From contig NC_135565.1 in the NCBI RefSeq assembly GCF_964340395.1, positions 7,772,742 to 7,836,741 on the forward strand: a DNA stretch of 64,000 nucleotides, read 5' to 3'. Numbering within the stretch: the stretch's first letter is position 1; every line of letters starts with the position of its first letter. The translations under genes and the position numbers were made by a program. The stretch is from Glandiceps talaboti (lineage: Eukaryota > Hemichordata > Enteropneusta > Spengelidae). Below the pieces are notes generated by a model. The model saw only the letters and a program-made list of their open reading frames with translations. It ran no database searches and was not told where the DNA came from. This document shows, piece by piece, positions 58,115 to 64,000 of the stretch.

Positions 58115-58310
58115 ACCCTTCACATGCAATGGATACAATGTATACATTTGTATTTTTATTCATCAAATTACTTCTAACTCATTATACTTTCGTGTCGTCA
58201 TGATCCCCTTCTATATTGTTTTCTACGGATACATATATATATATGCCTTTGTTTACGTTTCCGGGATATACCACGAATATACCACCTAAGGCCACTTACT
58301 TCAAAATACA
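58115..58310. mobile_element. Dispersed 190-bp element, inverted copy
   Basis: Partner of 53310-53510 in opposite orientation. Confidence 0.75.
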
Positions 58311-60149
58311 ATATGCAGTGTTTCCGCTAACCAAAAAAAAGATAATTATTTCTGGTCAGGTCATTTTGTCTAAAGTGGGGTGACAGCTTGATTTTATTCT
58401 CAACAAACCTGCCACTAAATCTACTATTTATGACAGTTACTGATCTTTTTATTTTAGTACTTTAGAGCAAGTGTGCATGTCGGGTAGATGTCATTTGCCT
58501 GTTCATGATTGGCTCTGCAGGTGTCTTCAATGAAGTAGGGAGGGTTATTTTTTTGCCCCCCCCCCCCTCCCCCGATCTGCAGACTACATGGGCTGGACAA
58601 ACACGAAAAAAAGACCACCGCGAGGGTATTTAAGTGATGCGCGCGCAGACCAGAAACAATTATTTCTCTCTTATTTGGCCTAATATGTCTAATAAATGAA
58701 TATATTAAGCAACCAGCAATCTAGAAATCTTACTGATAGTTATAGAACAAGTCCTGCGCCATGAACAGAAAATAATTGGACACTGCACTGCGTCTCGGAC
58801 AAAATAATGAAACTTTACCCAACAGTGTCCGGTTATTTTTAGTTCATGGCTGAGGACTTATCCTGTAACGAAGTATTCGAGTTTCTGGGGTTTTCACCAG
58901 AGAGTCAACCTTGTTATATACAGCCCTGGTACATAACCTCTTACCCATTATTTACAAAATTCACAATAGGAAATCCCACCCCGCATATCTCGGCCAAATA
59001 TTCCGATGTCACAGTTTTTCCCAAAAAGTTCAGTGTGAAATCCATTATCCTCACAAAAACTCGTACTGTAACAAAGTTATAGTCCAAATTCGAACAGTTG
59101 AAGTATTTCCGTTTTTACCCACCCATAGCTGTAGCTAGATCTGTTACTAGCCCTGGGGCACATACGCATTGTCATGTCAATAAACAAATTATGTATGGAA
59201 ACCTGCTCTTTGCACAAGTCACTTTGTAGTGAAGTGGTTGTAGAAAATGTCTTTTGGTAGATAGGTACAGAACTAGAGGTATTGTTTTCGACAAAACTGA
59301 GGTAAGGGCGATTTTGTAGACACACTTTACAGAATGACAGGTGCTGAATTAGGAGCGGTAGAACACAGTATTAGGCAGGGAAGCACGTGGTGGTCGCATT
59401 GTAACAGTTGAGAGGTTGGGACAGTGCTATAAATAGAAACGATTAATATGCTGAGGACAGTTTCATTCATGAGTGTTAGCAGACACTTCCTGTGATGGAT
59501 TAACAGTATGCAGACACTTTCTTTGTGTAAGTGTCCCGTTAACTGAAAAGTGCCCGCTAAATGAAATTGAGAACACAGTTGAAACAATGGGGAAGAGTCG
59601 GAAAGAAGTATTAACTAACTGTACGGATGTCTTATCTGCGTTTGTTTTTCTTTTGTGTCCTGTATTAGATAACTCTATGGTAAAAGTCACTATCGCACAC
59701 AGCCTTCGCTATGTACAACCGGATACGATTGACAAAAACACATCATTTCTATGCAAAGCATGTAAAATATTGGTATCAATTCAATAGATTTGATTGTATC
59801 CCTGAATTTAGTCCAAAATATAGATGTTGTGTGCTAAAAAATTACACACAATATGTAAAAAAATGTCCACTATTCTGATAGCACAGTGACTTTAAACGGG
59901 TGCAGTCAGTAAATTTTGGCTTTTAGTGGTTACTTTCATTTAATTGGTGGGACATTACTATGGGTATACAGTCTCTAACATAGTGGCTGTTAGTTTTAAC
60001 ATTTTGTGTGTTAGACCACGACATTAAAAGGGTACCACGCAGTCTGAAGCTTTCTGGAAAGTAGTGGTTACTTTTAATGTACATAAAGTCAACCGTCAGT
60101 AAAATACTGTCATTGATATAAATCGTATCTTGGTATTGCTATTGAAAAC

Positions 60150-60180
<31 letters not shown>

Positions 60181-60274
60181 TGTATGTATGTATATGTGTG
60201 TATGCATGTGTGTATGTATGTATGTATGTATGTATGTATGTATGTATGTATGTATGTATGTATGTATGTCTGCC

Positions 60275-60317
<43 letters not shown>

Positions 60318-61225
60318 GTATGTGTAATGGGGTAATGCCTACATCTAATCTATATGTTTGTCACCTAGATGCTTAAAGTTCCATGTTTAGAGTTTGTTCA
60401 ATGTCAACGTGACTTTATTTGGCCATGATGGTGTTATAGGATGCCTCGACGGCACTCCCTTCGGACATGCGCATTAAGAACCTTGTTGACACACACTTCC
60501 TCAAGACAACAGACAGTGAACAGCTTGTGAGATGTGTCTAGTTTTCATCTCTGCAATCTCGCAGATTAGGTTAGTGTGGCAATCTATAATATATATTGTT
60601 AGAGAAAGTTACCTTACTTGATGACGTTATTATTTGACTTGATTCATTGTAAACCTATTTCTATACTTTAGTATATAGTAACAATGTGCTCACTACAAGC
60701 GTACATTTTATCTTTGTCATCTTTGATTCACTGTAGTTCTGTATAATTGTATTCTGCCTTGCTTTCATTCTGCGAGTTCATATGTTTAATCCTTTCATTC
60801 CTAGAGACGACATTGGAATAAATAGAAACTTGATTGTAAAAACATTTTCTAAAATTTAAGAATATTACTTCATTGGGAGGTAATATTTCTTGAATTCTGG
60901 TCTAAAATAAAGTTGATCTTTTTCCAAAAATTACAGAGAAACAAGAATTTTTGTTCAAAAATTTTGGCGGGAAAGTTTCTAGTCCTGAAAGGGCTAAGTG
61001 CCAAGTTCGACACAACTGGCTATGCCAAAATGACTAGTTTTCTGACAAAGTTTCTTACTTTCATATTGACTGCTGATACAATCATACCAGGAATTCATTT
61101 GTTCATACTATGTTAAGTTCATCTATAGCAAGAGATACCTTGTTGCCACCCGAGAACATTGTGAAAGCTGTACAGTTGACCTAGTGTCAGCAGGATATCT
61201 CAACTTAGGGTATGTTGCCACACCA
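58311..61225. other. Intergenic, no gene recognised
   Basis: Contains a C-run (58555-58574) and the TATG/CTGT array at 60152-60320. Short open frames at 58846-59138 and 59473-59787 have no recognisable domain. Confidence 0.4.
60150..60322. repeat. TATG/CTGT compound microsatellite
   Basis: tatg block with tgtgtgtatgcatg break, then a ctgt block. Confidence 0.95.
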
Positions 61226-62007
61226 TTAGGGACCGGTCAGTTTCTCCAGCCCGGGGGGGGGGCGATGGATTCTTCCATCAGGCCGACAAAACATCACTTA
61301 TCCCCCTATCTGTAAAACCAAAAACAGGCTGACCCCCCCCCCCCCCCTATCACTTAATTCTAAAACAAGTTATAAATGAGTTTCCCCATGTCACATAAAA
61401 ATGGGCCCGTAATATCGGTACAGTGGCATTAATATTGCATGTATAGTAAAGTCACTGGTATGCTAGAGAACTTTAGGTGGTCATACCTAGTGTATAATAC
61501 TTAATAGAAACTGGAATATGATGGCATGTGGTGATTTGTAGTGTCGATAACATGTAGTGTCCAAAATAGAAAGCGCATCTACACTTCATACTGAAGAGTA
61601 GAAAGTTTTAGATTACTTTTTTTTTTTAAACTATCAATGAAGATTACCATTACGAAACCTTCAAGTTCACCTTTATTCCAAAGTACAATATAAGCGAATT
61701 ATTAATTGTGAAACAGCCACGCATTTAAATGACATGTTCTGTAACTAGTATGTTAGGTAGATAATACATGTATATGTATATGTAGAGGTATGTTTGAACT
61801 CTTACGTGAAGGGATATTAAAGAATTTATGTAAGAAACAGGGACAATAATAAATTATACATGCATCAGTCAGTTCAGACAAGGCTATATGCCATTGTAGA
61901 AAAGGATTTTCTTCTTCCATCACAATCCAAAACACAATGACCCCCCCCCCCTCCACAATTTTCAAATCAGCATGACCCCCCCGGCGAAGAAAATGGCCGG
62001 TCCCTTA
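61226..62007. mobile_element. Harbinger-like MITE with TTA target duplications
   Basis: About 30-base inverted termini: gggaccggtcagtttctcca at 61229 is inverse to gaagaaaatggccggtccc ending at 62004. TTA flanks both sides (61226-61228, 62005-62007). A 3-bp TWA duplication is typical of PIF/Harbinger. G-run and C-runs occur at both sub-terminal positions. No transposase frame. Confidence 0.72.
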
Positions 62008-62591
62008 TGTGAGTTGTAATCTTGTTTGAGCTAATTAAGTCATTTTTATCATTTCATTTTAACGAAGTTAACTGTTTTATTGTAAATACTTATGTATTCA
62101 TAAATAGAAGTAGGAGACAGCTCGTGCTTATATTGTTCTATTCACCACTATACATTTACAAACTACATCCTGTGTATCAAGTGACTGTGACAGTTTCAGA
62201 TGAGATGGCAGCTTTTAGAATCATGACACACCCCATGTAATTCTGTCAAGTAAGAGATTATATTGAACTATTATAATTGCTGTGAACCAATTGAGGATAA
62301 GCCAAACCATAGCTGCGGTGTATTGCTAAGTTTCAAGTACAGTTTCATTGTATTTCACTTTGTTTATATACAGGTCTTCGTCTTCTTGGTTGTATAATAT
62401 TCACTGTACAAATCGATGACACACTCCAACCAGAAAAATAAAAGAACATGTTGGCACTTCAGTAAACCTCTCCGTGTCAATTAGTCCCCTGCGTTTCATC
62501 TGGCGTAGTTTTCATACTGCCGACTTTTAGCATTTAGGTGACATCGACAAACGCATAGATGAGATCTAGGCACTGTTTTACCCTGTTACAC

Positions 62592-62645
62592 ATGTATGTA
62601 TGTATGTATGTATGTATGTATGTATGTATGTGCGTACGTACGTAT
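62592..62645. repeat. (TATG)n microsatellite
   Basis: About nine units, then tgcgtacgtacgtatg. Confidence 0.93.
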
Positions 62646-63329
62646 GTGACGTATGTATTATTTCACTTCTCCGTTTCTCTGGAACTGTTCTCAAATTCTA
62701 TACAGAATATTAATTCTATCGTTTTGAAACAATCAAAACAATATTCGAGCAGGTGTGGTTAAATAGTTAGAATTCTTGTCGCCTACCAAACGCGTAAAAT
62801 ACTATAGTACCAGTACAAGTCGTCTCGCGCTTCTTGAGAGGTCAAAGGTCACGCCATATATTTTGTTTGTTTGGGACTCGATTGTTGTGTATGGTGCCAT
62901 CTAAAACCTGTAGAGAACAATATACTTTTATGTTTAGGGTCGGTGATTGATTACAGAACGTAAAGAACAGATCTAGAACATAGCGGGCCAATACAATGAA
63001 GTTCTATGGGTTATACACCGCCGAGGTGACGTTGTACAAACTGTATGCCCCGATCTTGTAATAGGTTTAGGACAATCTACTACAACATGTCAAGTTCACA
63101 CACCATGTCCTTAGGTGACCTCTGTCTACGAGCGTTGACATGGCATACCGATAAACTTTCGATTCCACCCACGCGTATTTGCAATTGTACGGAGAATTAG
63201 CCCGACTTGTTAAGTGTCTGGCACGCATTGTTGTTCAAGCTTTGTGACACTCGACAATGGAAAAAGTGGAGTGTCACGACTTGTAGAAATACAAGACAGT
63301 TCAGCTAATATAGGTATCTGTGTTTCGAA

Positions 63330-63478
63330 CACCACACCACACCACACCAGATCCCCACACCACACCACACCACACCACACCATGGACCCCCAAACCACAC
63401 CACACTACACCCCAAACCACGTATTACACCACATCTACCACACACCCAGACCATGTGTCACACCACATCATAAGGAAT
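63330..63478. repeat. (ACCAC)n pentanucleotide-based repeat
   Basis: accacaccac units, degrading to the right. Confidence 0.9.
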
Positions 63479-63530
63479 ACAATTGAAACCATTTACATTT
63501 TGTACTCTGAAACAGAGCGTTTTCTTTTTT

Positions 63531-63570
63531 TGGTGGTGGTGGTGGTGGTGGTGGTGGTGGTGGTGGTGGT
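63531..63570. repeat. (GGT)n trinucleotide repeat
   Basis: Thirteen ggt units, 110 bases upstream of the last gene's start codon. Confidence 0.93.
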
Positions 63571-63683
63571 AATGACGACAACGACACATTATTTTTAATA
63601 AAATGTTTCCTTTATTTATTAAGTAGAGTCTGGTGTGACGATTCTTTAAAGTTGGAGGATTACATCTACATATTCACCTGGAT

Positions 63684-64000
63684 ATGGAGTTGTCATATAA
63701 ATACGTGTTGATCACCGTCATCATGTCAGTATCCATGGCAACAGCCCAGACACAAGTCATGAATACCACGCTGGACGGCGAGAAGCTCTTCGAGGTCGTC
63801 GATACAAACAGTGGTGACACTTACGTAGCTTTGCAATTGGAAGCTACCTTTGGAACCATATCACTAGTGTATAGACTGTCAAATGACGACTTGACTGCAG
63901 TAAGCTCCGTTGAATTCCTGGGTATGGTAAAGTTTATGATAATTGACTCAAAACAAAATGCCATTATAATATGCGATGGCTTTTCCGGGTCGTGTTATCC
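63684..64000 (+). CDS. 5' exon of a secreted or membrane protein, sema/plexin-like, cut by window end
   Basis: Open from ATG 63684 to the window end, 105 codons, with no stop and no obvious splice donor. Residues 1-21 form a signal peptide (hydrophobic VLITVIMSVSMATA, cleavage likely before Gln). The mature part has SGDTYVALQLEA, then LVYRLSNDDLTAVSSVE, then IIDSKQNAIIICDGFSGSCY. The last piece resembles the sema-domain pattern in which a hydrophobic strand is followed by C-G-x-x-x-G-x-C, as in plexins and MET/RON. That assignment is inference from about 80 residues. The ATG has G at -3 and +4. A CAG- or AAG-type acceptor may lie upstream (63620-63645), so the 5' UTR may be spliced. Confidence 0.68.
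   Translation, partial: MELSYKYVLITVIMSVSMATAQTQVMNTTLDGEKLFEVVDTNSGDTYVALQLEATFGTISLVYRLSNDDLTAVSSVEFLGMVKFMIIDSKQNAIIICDGFSGSCY

Larger units (their letters stand above)
62008..63683. other. Upstream region of the last gene
   Basis: No coding exon recognised. A CpG-containing stretch at about 62760-63210 may be its promoter. tttatttattaag at 63615-63625 could be an acceptor for the exon containing the ATG. Confidence 0.4.

Noticed and set aside
59473-59787. 104-codon frame
   Set aside because: Hydrophobic patches but no domain; surrounding DNA has no exon signals.

Overview
The window is animal nuclear DNA: AT-rich, spliced genes with short exons and GT-AG introns, very dense in microsatellites, minisatellites and small inverted-repeat transposons. 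Gene content (a GRIP golgin, an SLC45 carrier, an intronless TRIM-type ligase and the start of a secreted protein) and many ACATGTACATGTA-like words suggest an invertebrate, perhaps a non-vertebrate deuterostome such as an acorn worm or amphioxus. That placement is inference only.

Layout. (1) 1-3787: repeat-rich DNA downstream of GCC1. (2) 3788-25941, minus strand: GCC1 (golgin GCC88), reconstructed as 17 coding exons whose phases all agree, giving 731 residues with a C-terminal GRIP domain. Its introns hold large minisatellites and several MITE-like elements. (3) 25958-34447: spacer to the divergent SLC45A3 gene, with a candidate GCC1 promoter near 27.1-27.3 kb, a second CpG-containing promoter-like stretch near 28.1-28.4 kb, a long CT tract facing a GA tract, and a LINE tail. 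(4) 34448-41236, plus strand: SLC45A3-like carrier, 3 coding exons, 550 residues. (5) 41237-51320: no gene recognised; repeats, nested MITEs and a decayed reverse-transcriptase relic. (6) 51321-53168, minus strand: intronless TRIM-like protein with RING, two B-boxes, coiled coil, filamin-type Ig repeat and a Neuralized (NHR) domain. (7) 53169-63683: intergenic, microsatellites and MITEs, including a Harbinger-like element with TTA target duplications. (8) 63684-64000, plus strand: first exon of a signal-peptide protein, possibly sema/plexin type, cut by the window end.

The genes do not form an operon or pathway. GCC1 acts at the trans-Golgi, SLC45A3 is a membrane carrier and the TRIM is a predicted E3 ubiquitin ligase. 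The most unusual item is the TRIM architecture, in which an NHR domain sits where TRIM2/3/71-type proteins carry NHL repeats. The other main observations concern repeats: foldback elements that carry short tandem arrays, copies of gene splice sites in duplicated DNA, and nested insertions.
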